Below, piece by piece: positions 49,801 to 60,100 of a DNA stretch of 64,000 nt. Source of the stretch: Haliclystus octoradiatus (Eukaryota > Cnidaria > Staurozoa > Stauromedusae > Haliclystidae); assembly GCA_916610825.1 (NCBI GenBank), contig OU744448.1, forward strand, positions 13,763,936-13,827,935. The letters run 5' to 3'. The position numbers and the translations under genes were made by a program. Every line of letters begins with the position of its first letter. The first letter of the stretch is position 1. The notes beneath the pieces were generated by a model. The model was not told the DNA's origin. It worked only from the letters and a program-made list of their open reading frames with translations, and ran no database searches.

Positions 49801-52800
49801 TATACTATACTATACTATACTATACTATACTATACTATACTATACTATACTATACTATACTATACTATACTATACTATACTATACTATACTATACTATAC
49901 TATACTATACTATACTATACTATACTATACTATACTATACTATACTATACTATACTATACTATACTATACTATACTATACTATACTATACTATACTATAC
50001 TATACTATACTATACTATACTATACTATACTATACTATACTATACTATGCTATGCTATACTATGCTATCCTATACTATACTATGCTATACTATACTATAC
50101 TATACTATACTATACTATACTATACTATACTATACTATACTATACCATACTATACTATACTATACTATACTATACTATACTATACTATACCAGAGATCAT
50201 ACCTCTTTTGTGATTGAAAAGGGAATTCAATTTACGAAAATTTGAGCCGAGCCCTCAATGTTTGGATGAGGAGCCAGTGACGATAAATACGAATACATAA
50301 ATACACTAACTGACTCAATACAGAAGATCAAAAGGTATCGTATAGATTACAGTTACGTAACACTAATCATTTTTACTGACACCGATCAAATGTGACGATA
50401 TCATGTAGCTATCAGTTAGAAGGGTGGGGGCATTACAGACTACAAGTTAAGTTGAATTCTATAGCAAATAATAGTATTGATAATAGTGTATATTATGTCT
50501 CCAAATAGGCGCGGCATGCTGTCTCTTGCAACTACCATCTATCAGCAGCAAAGCATTTCATATATTCTGAGATGTGGAATGAAGCACACGATATTATCAT
50601 TAACGAACTAGCACCAACATACATAGTTAACGGTTAGTAACTCGCCAATATTGTTTGCGTTGTGTTCTGCACACTCTATATAGGATTTCTATATCCTGGT
50701 CTGCTAATACTATCGATTGTCTAAACAACGAGAAAATCAACTACAGCCAGCCCATTGGAACGACAAAAATTGGCAATTAATCCGGCATGTATACTATTCC
50801 TGCTTTTTGAACGATCTATTTTGCCGTTTTTATATTTTTTGTTATAGCTAATATTCCATTCATCGTGTGTGCATATTTATTCCTTGTTTGCTGACGTTCT
50901 GCATTTACATTTTAGGCGATGGTGAAGTATTGGTTAACCTACTCCAACCATTGACTAACACAGAAAGAGCGTCTACCGTAGCTGGTTGGAAAACTGGTGG
51001 ACAGGTACTATATTATTAGATTTATTCAGTAAAATCGTTTTAGGTTGAAATTGTTCTGTGAAAATAGTGCATGGTATCGTATATAATCTTATATGTAAAT
51101 AATTGTAAGTAAGTAAAATGTAATAATCAATGTATGCAACTAATGGGTGTGTAGATATAATATGCATCATATAGCAAGTGCGATGGCCCTTCCTCTATCC
51201 AGTCTGATATGACTGATGTTATTCATTTGTACTGGATGACTGTGGTTTGGATTAACTGCTAAGGAATCCCTCAATGCCACACGCCTATAGCTACAACCAA
51301 CACAAATACTGAGTAGTTGTAGACAACTAGAATCGTAAGGATGATCATGAAATAAATACAATCGTATTGTGACCAGTTGATGAATCATTTTTTGTATGAT
51401 TTTGCAGATCTATTTAGATTACGTTATGATACATAAAAGGCTACATGGAATCGAGGTGGTAAGTTAATATTGTGATCTTACAACTTAATGCTTGTGATGC
51501 TGCCCCCTCCCCCCCAAAAAAAAAAATATTCAAATAAATCAATCTCCTTAGGGGATAACTCCTGGAATTGAAAGATCCGAATTGAAATTTGTTGATCTGT
51601 TAGTTAGAAATGACTCGTGTTAGACGAACGTCACATAAGCTCCGAAATGTGGCCGCGTGATTGCGTATGCAACCGTGGCTCACTACACCACCGATACTGC
51701 ACCCATGCCCGAAAGAAACTCCACGAAGAAAAATAACACACAGACACCTATTACAAAGAAAAAAATGTTTATCTTAAATCAGTTATGTTACTTGGTTTCC
51801 AATTCACTTTCTAGCGGAATATTTACAAAATTTGAGAATTAATTCTCTTAGACATTTATGCCAATAAAGTTCTACAAACTTGAAAATGTAGACCATTAGA
51901 AAATGCTACGTCCCTGTATAGGTGCTGTCTGTCATTTTGATCTAACCACTTTGGTCCCTGGATAAATGTTAACATTTCATTATACGTTCATGGTTTCAAG
52001 CAGCCCACTTCTGGTGATGTCCTTCATAGACAATGTAAAAGAGAACTGATTTTCGTGCCAAATTCTTTTCTCAACTTGTTAAAAACTTCATAATGCTGCA
52101 CGAACGAACTGGAAAGTTTTCTTTTTTCTTTCTCCAATTTGTTTCTTGTTCGGGGCTTAAATGTTTAATTTTCCTTGCTTACTGTATTGTACAACAACTG
52201 CTATGTCATTCTTTCTTTCCAATTAATACTCCTCACTTGCATAAATCAATATGATAATTGACTAATAGGTTAATGACTAATAATTTAATATTATCAATTA
52301 CTCAATCCAAATTACCTTTGTGTTAGTGAAAGACAAAGGGAAGCTGTGTACTGTGTATGGGCATCATGAAACATCATTATCAGACTTGTCATAACTTAAA
52401 ACATTAACTTGATTGTGATATATATAAACTTTTGATCGTTAGTTAATCACTCGTACATCAAAACATTCTCTAACTTAGCAAATTACACTATTGATTACTG
52501 GGGCTTAAGTTGATTTTTAAAACTACGCTCGGATCATGTTGAGCAAGATAATCAATCTACATAGATCAATTCTCTGGGGCTGTACTCAATTGTGTTTTTG
52601 GATGTTATGCATCAGGGTTGATTTAGATGCATTATTCAATCGGTTATTTTGGTTTTAATTCAGCTATAATATTGCTCTGTAAACATGACACAGACTTGTC
52701 TCAGATTTACGCGGGCGTTTCGTCTGATTTTGATAAACCGGAGCTATTATTAGGTTTTATGAAAAAGATTGTTTTGATCGATTAAGATTGGGGAGATTTA

Positions 52801-53563
52801 GTGATCTGCGTCAAGGCATTCCTTCTTTAAATTGTTTTATTTTTTACTAATTTAATCAAATATATTCCAATGAATTCGCTGCGATTTTTGCTATTGTAGT
52901 GTGCTGTCTCGGCTTTTTAATCACCAAGTCTGTCGAGAATAGGAAATAATATAATGGTTTACTGTTATGTGTTGTTTACAATATGCTATTCATTTTTTTG
53001 ACTCTCTTGTTGTTGTTTATTATGTTGATTTCAGAAAAATGTGGCTGTGTCTGGCTATCTATTAGAAGATATCGAAACAGAATTGTCATCAATTATCACA
53101 CGTGTTAATCGCATGACGGCCAACACCCCTTTGCAAAGGTACCCACAATGCAATATTGGTAACCAACTGTATCTCTACTCTTGATAGTACTGAACGTATT
53201 TGTTAAATTTATCTTCATGTTTTTTTTATTTATAGACTTAGTCAAGCTGAAATTGCCAAAAATTCATCTGATATGTTGAAGCTCATCTTAAGAGAAATGG
53301 TAATCAACTTATCAGTCATTCCAAACGGGGGTTACACTCCCTTATTGTGTTAATTGATTCGATCGTAATTTAATGTTTCTACTATATAGGCATCATCAGA
53401 TGATAAGGATGTTGATGATAATGAGTCTACGCCTTGGCCTTCAAGTAAAATTGCAAATCATCTAGCAGGCCTGCCACTACCACCGGATTACTGTCTACGT
53501 GAACTGAAAGAACTTGTACGAAATTACGCCCGGGAAGTCACGATTGCCAAGGCAGCTTCATAA
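29289..53563 (+). CDS. NUP98: Nuclear pore complex protein Nup98-Nup96 precursor, complete
   Basis: Precursor that self-cleaves into Nup98 (FG barrier, mRNA export) and Nup96 (Y-complex scaffold). 38 exons: 29289-29349, 29443-29490, 29650-29808, 32381-32494, 32805-32915, 33297-33340, 33446-33553, 33851-34189, 34333-34455, 36879-37167, 37495-37555, 37653-37761, 37872-37952, 38111-38173, 39690-39800, 40161-40435, 40888-41051, 41834-41976, 42457-42570, 43128-43268, 43993-44092, 45002-45370, 45730-46079, 46215-46359, 46479-46532, 46666-46790, 47104-47283, 47675-47811, 47906-47969, 48065-48255, 48704-48859, 49352-49484, 50509-50632, 50916-51004, 51408-51458, 53035-53138, 53236-53299, 53390-53563. 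Phases agree throughout; 1755 residues (human 1817). Order: GLFG/FG repeats from MFGQNTAKTPFG, GLEBS at ~190-225, more FG repeats, SSPFGDSPLFRN, basic linker RRSVKKLVIK, autoproteolytic domain (~698-848) and the Nup96 half. All introns are GT-AG except one GC-AG. Confidence 0.97.
30551..30685. repeat. ATA-flanked dispersed repeat, copy A
   Basis: After a short (ATA)n run come GGAGTCAAAGA, AAGTTTCACACATTTCATTG, CGATTTTCAGACAGATTTTT and TATTTACCACTCTGTCAAAT. The same ordered phrases occur at 34646-34784. It lies in the NUP98 intron between exons 29650-29808 and 32381-32494. Confidence 0.65.
33446..33892 (+). other. NUP98: GLEBS motif of Nup98 (Gle2/Rae1-binding)
   Basis: Exons 33446-33553 and 33851 onward encode SITAMSAYESKSLEELRWED and then YSAGRKGG. 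This is the conserved GLEBS helix/loop that binds the mRNA export factor Rae1/Gle2. The split between the two exons falls in KSLE|ELRWED. FG repeats flank it on both sides, as in vertebrate Nup98. Confidence 0.9.
34571..34646. repeat. (AAT)n microsatellite
   Basis: About 25 near-perfect AAT units directly in front of the dispersed repeat at 34646-34784. Confidence 0.9.
34646..34784. repeat. ATA-flanked dispersed repeat, copy B
   Basis: Contains ATAGAGTCAAAGAATACACA, AAGTTTCACACATTTCACTG, CGATCTTCAGACAAATTTG and TATTTACCACTCTGTCAAAT, in the order seen at 30551-30685. Because the ATA tract is adjacent in both copies, it may belong to the element. Confidence 0.65.
34847..34925. repeat. Second (AAT)n microsatellite, interrupted
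   Basis: AAT units with ATTAATGAT interruptions. It gives a Leu-rich open frame on the minus strand that is not coding. Confidence 0.85.
35172..35460 (-). pseudogene. Penelope-like retroelement remnant (GIY-YIG endonuclease C-terminus)
   Basis: On the minus strand the frames read CVVY, then NSYKANYVGFIYQHLHQRIG, VLQKCKNKFDCLTHEMLAI and, after a frameshift at about 35235, RPTLNTQSNSIKSKLFAA and a stop at 35172-35174. The order Y-V-G, HLHQRI, K-C-x-x-K-F-D-C-L-x-x-E-M-L-x-I, R-P-x-L-N-x-Q-S-x-S-I-x-x-K-L-F is the signature of the GIY-YIG end of Penelope-like elements, common in aquatic invertebrates. Only the 3' end survives; the reverse transcriptase is not seen. It lies in the NUP98 intron 34456-36878. 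Confidence 0.8.
35708..35776. repeat. 26-bp-arm hairpin
   Basis: 35708-35733 (AAGTCTAATGGATATTCGAG and onward) and 35751-35776 are reverse complements with one mismatch, around a 17-bp loop. The phrase GCGTATTGAGTGT near 35828 also occurs near 35210, inside the Penelope remnant. The two may belong to one decayed insertion. Confidence 0.65.
36639..36676 (+). repeat. tRNA A-box-like fragment (truncated SINE head?)
   Basis: GGGTTAGCTCAGATGGCAGA, followed by GCCACGGGCGCCTCC, matches the 5' half of a tRNA (D arm and A box). No B box follows within 60 bp, so this is at most a truncated tRNA-derived element. Confidence 0.35.
37762..37871 (+). other. NUP98: GC-AG intron in NUP98
   Basis: Exon 37653-37761 ends ...RNIK with donor AAG|GCAAGC, the usual context of a GC donor, and the next exon starts after TTTAG at 37872. 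Reading on past the donor hits an in-frame TAA after eight codons, so splicing here is required. It is the only non-GT donor among the introns rebuilt in this window. Confidence 0.85.
38373..38474 (+). pseudogene. Non-LTR retrotransposon (LINE) 3'-end remnant
   Basis: The frame reads FFNWWNDLPEDVANSQHLGY, then FESYLKRRSKTQE and TAA. The W-N-x-L-P-E-x-V-x-x-(S)-x-x-(L)-x-x-F-(K/E)-x-x-L-K-R pattern is the familiar extreme C-terminus of LINE reverse-transcriptase ORFs. Only about 34 codons remain. It lies in the NUP98 intron 38174-39689. Confidence 0.7.
43128..43151 (+). other. NUP98: Nup98/Nup96 autoproteolytic cleavage site, HF|T
   Basis: The first codons of exon 43128-43268 read VDHFTKYGLF. 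In the family, cleavage occurs after Phe in HF|S. Here H842-F843 is kept but the nucleophile position 844 is Thr (ACT at 43140-43142). The surrounding fold is conserved (YFTIPSIDEL, FKVGRRGYGQVKF, GARFVDYQPDNGIWVFQV). Cleavage would give an 843-residue Nup98 and a 912-residue Nup96. Use of Thr as nucleophile is inferred. Confidence 0.85.
43140..53563 (+). other. NUP98: Nup96 half of the precursor
   Basis: Residues 844-1755 after the cleavage site. An acidic linker (EDVEFENEDIDVSIIEP) is followed by a low-complexity Ser/Thr region. Then comes the alpha-helical scaffold with family-typical stretches: IFNLLSGQRIADAARVA, RLSLLISQSCGD, LNWKRTLALHLW, SYASQLETLGHWHWACF, VPSTWIHEAK, AAKHFIYSEMWNEAHDIIIN, and the C-terminal GLPLPPDYCLRELKELVRNY. 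It acts in the Nup107-160 (Y) complex. No truncation is seen. Confidence 0.92.
49757..50190. repeat. (TATAC)n pentanucleotide satellite
   Basis: About 430 bp, roughly 87 units of TATAC with a few variant units at 49771-49795, 50045-50090 and near 50145. It lies in the NUP98 intron 49485-50508. Because the unit is 5 bp and contains no stop in any + frame, it creates long spurious Leu-Tyr-Tyr-Thr-Ile open frames that are not genes. Confidence 0.95.
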
Positions 53564-53863
53564 TGCTGAGCTGTGTGTATGAAATAACTCCGTACTCGTG
53601 ATACTTTGTACTTTGAATTGACGTCCATTGAGGCACACCTTGAAACCATCTGCTGCTGCCTTGCTGAGTGGCGTGGTGATTTTACGCGCGATTATACCGA
53701 TATGTCTCATGTGCCATCTCGCCGGGGTCAGTGACGTGCCGTGCTCTTGGACGGTAACATCTGTTGATCGGCGATACCCAATTTCACAACTTCACAAAAA
53801 TAATCAAACGCTCATTGACGTTATGACGTCATATCGTTTATTCTGCAACTGGCGTTGTGCATT

Positions 53864-53992
53864 ATGCATGTACTGTACTTGAACTATTTGTATTGTGATT
53901 TTCTACAATGCCCAATATCGGATGAATATGAAGCGAGCCTTGATGGAATGGATTCTGGCTTGGATGATAATGAGATGTTTACCACTTCGTAA
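53864..53992 (+). CDS. Short acidic open frame in the NUP98 3' region (doubtful)
   Basis: 42 codons from ATG, ending SDEYEASLDGMDSGLDDNEM FTTS then TAA. The acidic, repeat-free tail looks more protein-like than the surrounding AT-rich frames. It lies 300 bp after the Nup96 stop, has no recognised family, and may be chance within a 3' UTR or the last exon of an unseen transcript. Confidence 0.15.
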   Translation: MHVLYLNYLYCDFLQCPISDEYEASLDGMDSGLDDNEMFTTS

Positions 53993-54824
53993 TTAGACTG
54001 TTTATCCGATGCCAACGCAGACTGAATGCTGGAAATGGCCAGTCAACAACGATCGAGACGCTCGCTCGTGCGTCGTCAATATATGTCATAATTATAATAT
54101 TATCATTATCATAGTATAGAGTCTGTTATCTACTTTTGCATAATTGATTTATGGTTTAAATTAAGAGAGCTATGTTTTAAAAAGCATTTCAAATGAACCT
54201 CGTTGCTGTTGTGTCGTCCTCCACTTAATAACTGTTACTCTGCGGCTTAATTCTCAGGTAAGTCAATGCGATATATTACTATTATTATTTATCTATAATT
54301 CTATAGGCTGACTCTATGTAGGTTTAACTGATAATTACGTCCACTTAATATTGATCTGCTTCTTGATAAGGCCAGTCAATTCTCGTATTAATTTAAATTT
54401 TAAACAATTATCTTTTCTGATTCTTTTCTATTAATCTGCTGCAGTCATCGTTAATTTGTAATGATTTCATTCTTTATTATTGCACTCTTCGCATATGTTA
54501 ACCAACTCAATTATTTAATTAATTGTGTAATACGGTGGAGAACTCTAACTGTCTATTCAGACGGATTGATAAATTTGACATCACTACTTTCACATTGATC
54601 TAATTGGGTGACTTCAACTATAGAGATAAAACATGAAATCGCATTTATATTCAATCGCACTGAGCTCCTGGTAATGCACTGAGACTAATCTATATGTAAT
54701 CATAACCTATCCGAAGAGTGCATTATTATGATTATCGGCGGTTTATGTTAATTAACTTATATTCCCTTTTATAGCCTCTATACTGTATAGGGATTCTAAA
54801 ATTATGCATATGTATGTATCTTCA

Positions 54825-54973
54825 TACGAAATAAAGTCAAAAGAATAGATGTTGTCTCCGTTACTCCGAGTTTTGCACGGTACCCCTCGTCGGACGGTTT
54901 TATTCATATAACTCTGATATAGCACTGAGTAGCGGAGACAACGTCTAGTCTTTGGCTTTATTTCTACGTACTG
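54825..54973. repeat. Fold-back element, ~44-bp imperfect arms
   Basis: TACGAAATAAAGTCAAAAG with ATGTTGTCTCCGTTACTC on the left faces GAGTAGCGGAGACAACGTCT and TTTGGCTTTATTTCTACGTA on the right. It shares CCGTTACTC and a CGGACGG phrase with the fold-back at 1633-1772, so it is probably the same family. Confidence 0.65.
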
Positions 54974-56089
54974 TCCTGCATCGAGCACTCTATTGATGTT
55001 TTGCCACCAATAAAGTTATCTGCATACGATATGTTTGCTTTTGTAACATTTGCTAATATTAAACATTGTATGATTTACTTATCACCTTGCAAAAGAAGCA
55101 ATTTCATGTTAATCCAATTATTAACAATAAATATCATCTTATTACCTATATGTGTATCTCAATGGGATGGACAGCTATTTTCATATTTATTTAGGGCTGC
55201 ATAATATCCAAAGGGAAACTTGGATATTGGTTCGTATCAGTATTCATTCAGCTTTCATCATATTTTCCCCAAGTTTTCCATTGAAGTTGTATGTGATATT
55301 GATTCTCAATTGAGTTTACATATTACAGAACATAAGTTAAACTATCTGAGCTATTCTTGGAGCAATATACATTGTACACTGCTGCATAAAGTTAGTCTGA
55401 TAAAGGCTCGCAATTGTCTTTACGTTGCTATATAGAATAAATAACAAGCAGTAACTAACCTGTGCTAAATATATAAACAGACAGAAATATGCTTGTTTAT
55501 ATTATTACGATAATCTCCATTAGTTACAACATGATTTCGTTCGATTTTCAATCGAAATTGAATTCGGTGGCTGATTTAACTCAAGGAAATGACGTTGATA
55601 CGCAGACTTATATTTGCCGAGATATGCGAGAAGGATATAATTATTCTCTTTCGAGGCAAATTTAAATTAAGAACCGCCGTTGTATAAAAACAATCGTATT
55701 GTAGTCATTGCATAAGCTATGTGATTGCTAAATTGGACTAAAACATTTTCCTGGACTTTTGATTGCTATTATTTTGTTTCAGGCAGATTTATTGTCTGTT
55801 GATAAATTGCGATTTTGGTCTCGATAGCGGAGTCATTGATAGAATAGCCTCGAGAGACTTAGAATGACGGCAGACGATTTAGTCCCCCGAATCTGCATGT
55901 ATCTGCTGACCGTCTAATGATCTAATCGTATATGGACTAATAACCGAATACGTTACATGGATTCCTTATAGGGGCGAGTACTCTGCTAATATCCCTTCTC
56001 TACCGATGTTTTGACACTGTTCACCGTAATTTGAGATTACATTTTTACTTTTCCAGGCTATCATAATCATCAATTAATTCGTCTTGATA

Positions 56090-56386
56090 ATGGCTTCAAT
56101 GAAACAAATCTGGTGTAGGAAAAGCCCTTCTCTTTCTGCCGTTCTTCTATTGATCATGATAACGTTGTTTATCGAAAACCACCCTGTCACAGGGTTTACT
56201 ATTCATAAAGGCCAATGTCTTACAATTTGCCATGGGTCTTATATGGCCTGTATATCGCGAGCCGAAAATCAAGACCAGCATATAGTTTGTATATTGGCAA
56301 AGAGTATGTGCAACAAAGGTTGTCCAAGTCTTGTGGCTAAGAACTTGGGACGAATCAGAAACGCGCTGTTCTCGTCTTCAAAGTAG
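56090..56386 (+). CDS. Small secreted protein with mirror-symmetric six-cysteine motif (family member A)
   Basis: A 98-residue protein with no recognised family. The start ATG (56090) follows a splice-acceptor-like TTTTCCAG at 56049-56056, so an untranslated first exon is likely. Residues ~15-37 are hydrophobic (SAVLLLIMITLFIEN, then VTGF), a signal peptide. The mature part has the pattern C-x3-C-x6-C-x12-C-x6-C-x3-C (CLTICHGSYMAC, then CILAKSMCNKGC) and a basic tail. Family member B on the opposite strand has identical spacing. The symmetric i, i+4, i+11 spacing fits two antiparallel helices joined by nested disulfides C1-C6, C2-C5 and C3-C4 (inference). Role unknown; a secreted peptide or defence factor is possible. 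Confidence 0.7.
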   Translation: MASMKQIWCRKSPSLSAVLLLIMITLFIENHPVTGFTIHKGQCLTICHGSYMACISRAENQDQHIVCILAKSMCNKGCPSLVAKNLGRIRNALFSSSK

Positions 56387-56815
56387 CAACGAGGCTATCG
56401 CAGACAAAATGAACATTTCTGAACACGAAGTAGAGAGTGAAGTACAACAATAGTATTATTGAAGTGAACAATATATTTGTATATAAATAATATGTATAAT
56501 ACTGTGTTATTTGTGTCAAATAATTAAGTACATCATTATGGTAACATTAAATGCTGTCATTATTTATCTAAAAGACATACGCGCATGTATATATCTGAAA
56601 TCTATTTAATAAGTACAAATATATGTAATATAATGCAACTATTGATTTCTTCTCTTTTTACAATCTCATAATTATAAATTAAATATCCAGTTGAAGAATA
56701 GAAACCAGCTCTATTATCTTCAGTGTTTGATCACGTATAAAAATCTATCATCTATCTGTACATATACGTTCCATCCGCATTAATATATATATGACGGCTG
56801 ATAAAATCTGATAAA
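56387..56815. other. Intergenic region between convergent secreted-protein genes
   Basis: Presumed 3' UTRs of members A and B, very AT-rich. Candidate ATTAAA-type signals are present on both strands, but no canonical AATAAA was assigned. Confidence 0.45.
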
Positions 56816-57145
56816 TTACTTTTCTTCTAAAGTTGCTAATTGATTTGATAATAAAAGATATTTTTGTTCAAGGTTTACAATTCGAGAGGCTGTTTTAACG
56901 AGCTTCTCCTGCAGATGATTGGCTGCTGCTAAGTGACAATTTTGCATACAATTGTGTTTCAGTATAACACATATGACTTGTTGATTTTCATCTAGGCTCA
57001 TACTTTCGCATGCATCATAAGTTCCTTGGCAGCTGCTTCGACATGATCCATTTCTTTGAGCTGGTCTTGCATATATAACCGATGGCGTTAATAATAACGT
57101 TAACGTCAACATTGTACGCCAAGACAGTAACAAAGTAATTGACAT
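56816..57145 (-). CDS. Small secreted protein with mirror-symmetric six-cysteine motif (family member B)
   Basis: A 109-residue protein starting MSITLLLSWRTMLTLTLLL, a clear signal peptide ending near SVIYA-RP. The start is placed at 57145 because a strong acceptor (TTTATTTTCAG, AG at 57161-57162) lies just upstream; the open frame beyond it would be intronic. The motif is C-x3-C-x6-C-x12-C-x6-C-x3-C (CRSSCQGTYDAC, then CVILKHNCMQNC), spacing identical to member A. A 35-residue heptad-like tail (VKTASRIVNLEQKYLLLSNQ) could form a coiled coil and is absent from member A. The two genes converge, with 429 bp between stops. Confidence 0.7.
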   Translation of the reverse strand: MSITLLLSWRTMLTLTLLLTPSVIYARPAQRNGSCRSSCQGTYDACESMSLDENQQVICVILKHNCMQNCHLAAANHLQEKLVKTASRIVNLEQKYLLLSNQLATLEEK

Positions 57146-57162
57146 GATCTCAAGTCTGAACT

Positions 57163-60100
57163 GAAAATAAATAAAAATCAGTCGTACATAAACATCATGG
57201 TTTGCAAATGTCATAGCTGGATTCTATTATTGAATGCGTCTGGTTAGCTGGTGCGGATATCATTGCAACTGGTATATGCGCGCCCACGATATCAGTAACA
57301 ACGGATAACTAAGAAGCAACAGGAAACGCTACCTAAAAGATATTTCAATCATCAAAGAGGCGCAAGGTTAAAGTAACAATGACCTAAAGCGTAGGATAGA
57401 AAGAAATCAATTCACACAAAAACGGTCGCCTAAAAATATTGAGTCACGTTATGTGCGAAAACTTCAACAAGTGAATGCACTCAATTACGATATCATATTT
57501 ATCTTTTGTTTAATGGTTCTTGCCTCTATAATTACTGGCTAATTCAAATATGCAAATAGCATTATTCCTATAAAATCGCTGTGGTATTTGGATGGGCCCG
57601 TTGTTAGACCACTGCCTCTGCCTGAATGCTTGTGAGTTGTGATTATGTTCTCGTCTCGGGAGGGGCAAATGTCATCATTCATTTTGGGCCGGGTGCGGGG
57701 CAGAAGCAAGCCAGAAGGTGGGATCCAGGAATGAGGTAGTTTACATAAATACTCGAATTAATCACTAACAACTCGAAATAGATTGGATTTTCTCTGTGTA
57801 AATTGCGACTTTCTCTGACGTACTAAAATCCATCAGTGTCAGCTCAATGGTTGCAACCGTATCGTATATAGACATGGATATAATGAAGTCTTTGTTTTAA
57901 AATTTAGAATTATTTTTGTCAATTCTTGTGATATATCATATGTTGTGGATGTTGCTGCTAGCTACACTAGTTGTCAAAATCACTTATTAGACAAACAACT
58001 GGTACCGTACAAGCAAACCATTGGAAACGCTTGTTCTGCTATGACTACCACAGCCCCGTTCTAGACAATAATTTGAAGAGAGGCAAAGAGGAAGAATTCA
58101 CTGAAGTTCAGAAATTGTACATGACGTCATTATTAAGCATCTCACATAAACATGATGTTCACGTGTTCACAGTAAAAATGATATTGCAATATATGATGTT
58201 ATCATTGTCTCGGCTAAAATTCTATACCGTATGCATTGCCGTTCCGAAATGTTTTTGCAATCATTCTGCATTTCAATCAGTTTTCCGAAAAAATTATGAC
58301 AATGAAATGCAAACAAGAAGCAGATGTAAAATTATTTAAAGGTTAAATTCAAAAACCTAGCTCAGTGACAGTAGGTGATTATCGCTAAGCTCAATTTATG
58401 TGTAATTTTTATATATCGACAATTATACATGTTGCAAGGGCTGTAGTATTCATGAAATTATCGACTCAATTCTTACCTTAATTATCGGCAATAAAGCAAG
58501 GAAATCTGATAGATTTTGTTCTTGTTGGATGTCAAGTTTACACAATCATGTTGTACGTACTGGTCATTGAATGGAGACATTTGCAGCACTAGTGAGACTG
58601 CATTCCCCTTTTAAAGCGCGTGTCATCTATTGTTCAATCAAGGGATCTGGACTCAAAGGAATGTAGAATCAAACTTAACGACGCACCGTATCTACCAACA
58701 TTTTAATGTTTAATTCATCAGTTAGTTTACATGAGGTTTCACCAGGATTAACATTATGAATTCTTCATATAACAGACCCGTTCACGTCGGATAATTGGAT
58801 TTTATCGAACTACGAATTAGCGTGGGCTGCAGTAGATTATATAAGCACACAAACTGCCATCCTTCTTAAAAGTGAATTGAATAAGAAAGTGTAGTCAGTT
58901 TTGAAATCCGCTTTGCGTCTATCTGACATTCACAAACGACCATTGATATCGTGTTGACTATTCACATAATATTACGTCGTATATTGACCTCCAAGTGCTT
59001 AGAACAGTCCACCTATTGTCCCAATACAAGATAACGTAAAAACAATGTAAGTTAAGCCATATTTAAACTGGGTGTACTTTCTCAATGACACTACTGATCA
59101 GTTGCAACGAAAAGGAAGCTATTCCCGGATGCAGTGTTATTGTCTGATTAGAAGTCCTCATAAGCGGGTAGATGTTGTTGTTTCGTGCTCAGTAGCATGG
59201 CCTGACATCTTCAGTAAGTAGATGAAACGCTCTTGTCAATATTATGGAAACTCAGTCATTTGAAGGTCAAACTAGATTTATAAGAGAGTACTGAAAAGTT
59301 AATTCCTCTACACTGTAACAACTGTAACGCTACTGTTGATATTCACAAAGGATTCTGTAATCTGTAATTACTGTTTGCCTACTGTTGTATGTATGTAATG
59401 TAAACTATAGGATAGAAGAACAACAAAATGTTATCGTAGGAGTGAGATTATGTGATACAATAGGTTTGTTTATTTGATGCATGATGATTTAGTTGTAATT
59501 GTGTTTCCTGATAAGGTGGTAATTCGAAGTGAATCCGACTCACCAATGAGCCATAAATTCCACAAAGAATTCGAAACACAAAAACGAAATATACTGAACG
59601 CATTTTAAATCCCTCAAAATCACAATTAATTATAATGTGATATTCCATTGCATTTGTTTAACTGTCTGATGATCGCATAAGCACCCATGAAATTTTAAGC
59701 GATATAGTACCAAAATCATGTAGTGTGTATAGATTCCTCTGTGATCATTAATTCTAGAGTATACTGTACGTCGTCGATGATTTAATGCAGACATATCAAT
59801 ATTGAGCATTATTTTACTGCCATTAGTAGGTGTATGGATAGAGAAACCAATAAATACATTGATCAGAACTGCCAGGACATGTGACGTATAGCAACCTCTT
59901 TATCGCGCTATTGCGTGAGTATTTCTAAATAGCTATCAAAGAATACCAATCGATAGTGACTATCAACAATTACGCTTATTAAATCTATGGATACTCGTGA
60001 TAATTCTTTGTCAATCCACATATTGGCTGACAAGTTTTAACTTTAAACAAAGACCATTGGCAACATCGTTGAGTATAGTCTATAAATAGTCACTATTTGC

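Larger units (their letters stand above)
53564..56056. other. NUP98 3' flank and intergenic region
   Basis: Contains the presumed NUP98-96 3' UTR, a short acidic open frame at 53864-53992 and a fold-back at 54825-54973. No clear polyadenylation signal was assigned. The rest (55.0-56.0 kb) shows only short chance open frames. Confidence 0.55.

Noticed and set aside
49700-50245. Open frames of 181 and 157 codons rich in Leu-Tyr-Tyr-Thr-Ile
   Set aside because: They are translations of the (TATAC)n array in two frames; the unit lacks stops in any forward frame. No start context, conservation or domain.
53628-53882. 84-codon frame after the Nup96 stop
   Set aside because: Begins at a non-ATG codon and lies in the likely 3' UTR; no family.
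56084-56089. Extra N-terminal residues for secreted member A
   Set aside because: The codon at 56084 is TTG; the first ATG is at 56090.
57146-57214. N-terminal extension of secreted member B
   Set aside because: It crosses a strong splice acceptor at 57161-57162. The residues after the ATG at 57145 already form a complete signal peptide.
57971-58339. 122-codon frame between secreted-protein genes
   Set aside because: No ATG at the start, no signal peptide, no recognisable domain and no cysteine ladder. Plausible by chance in a 4-kb gap.
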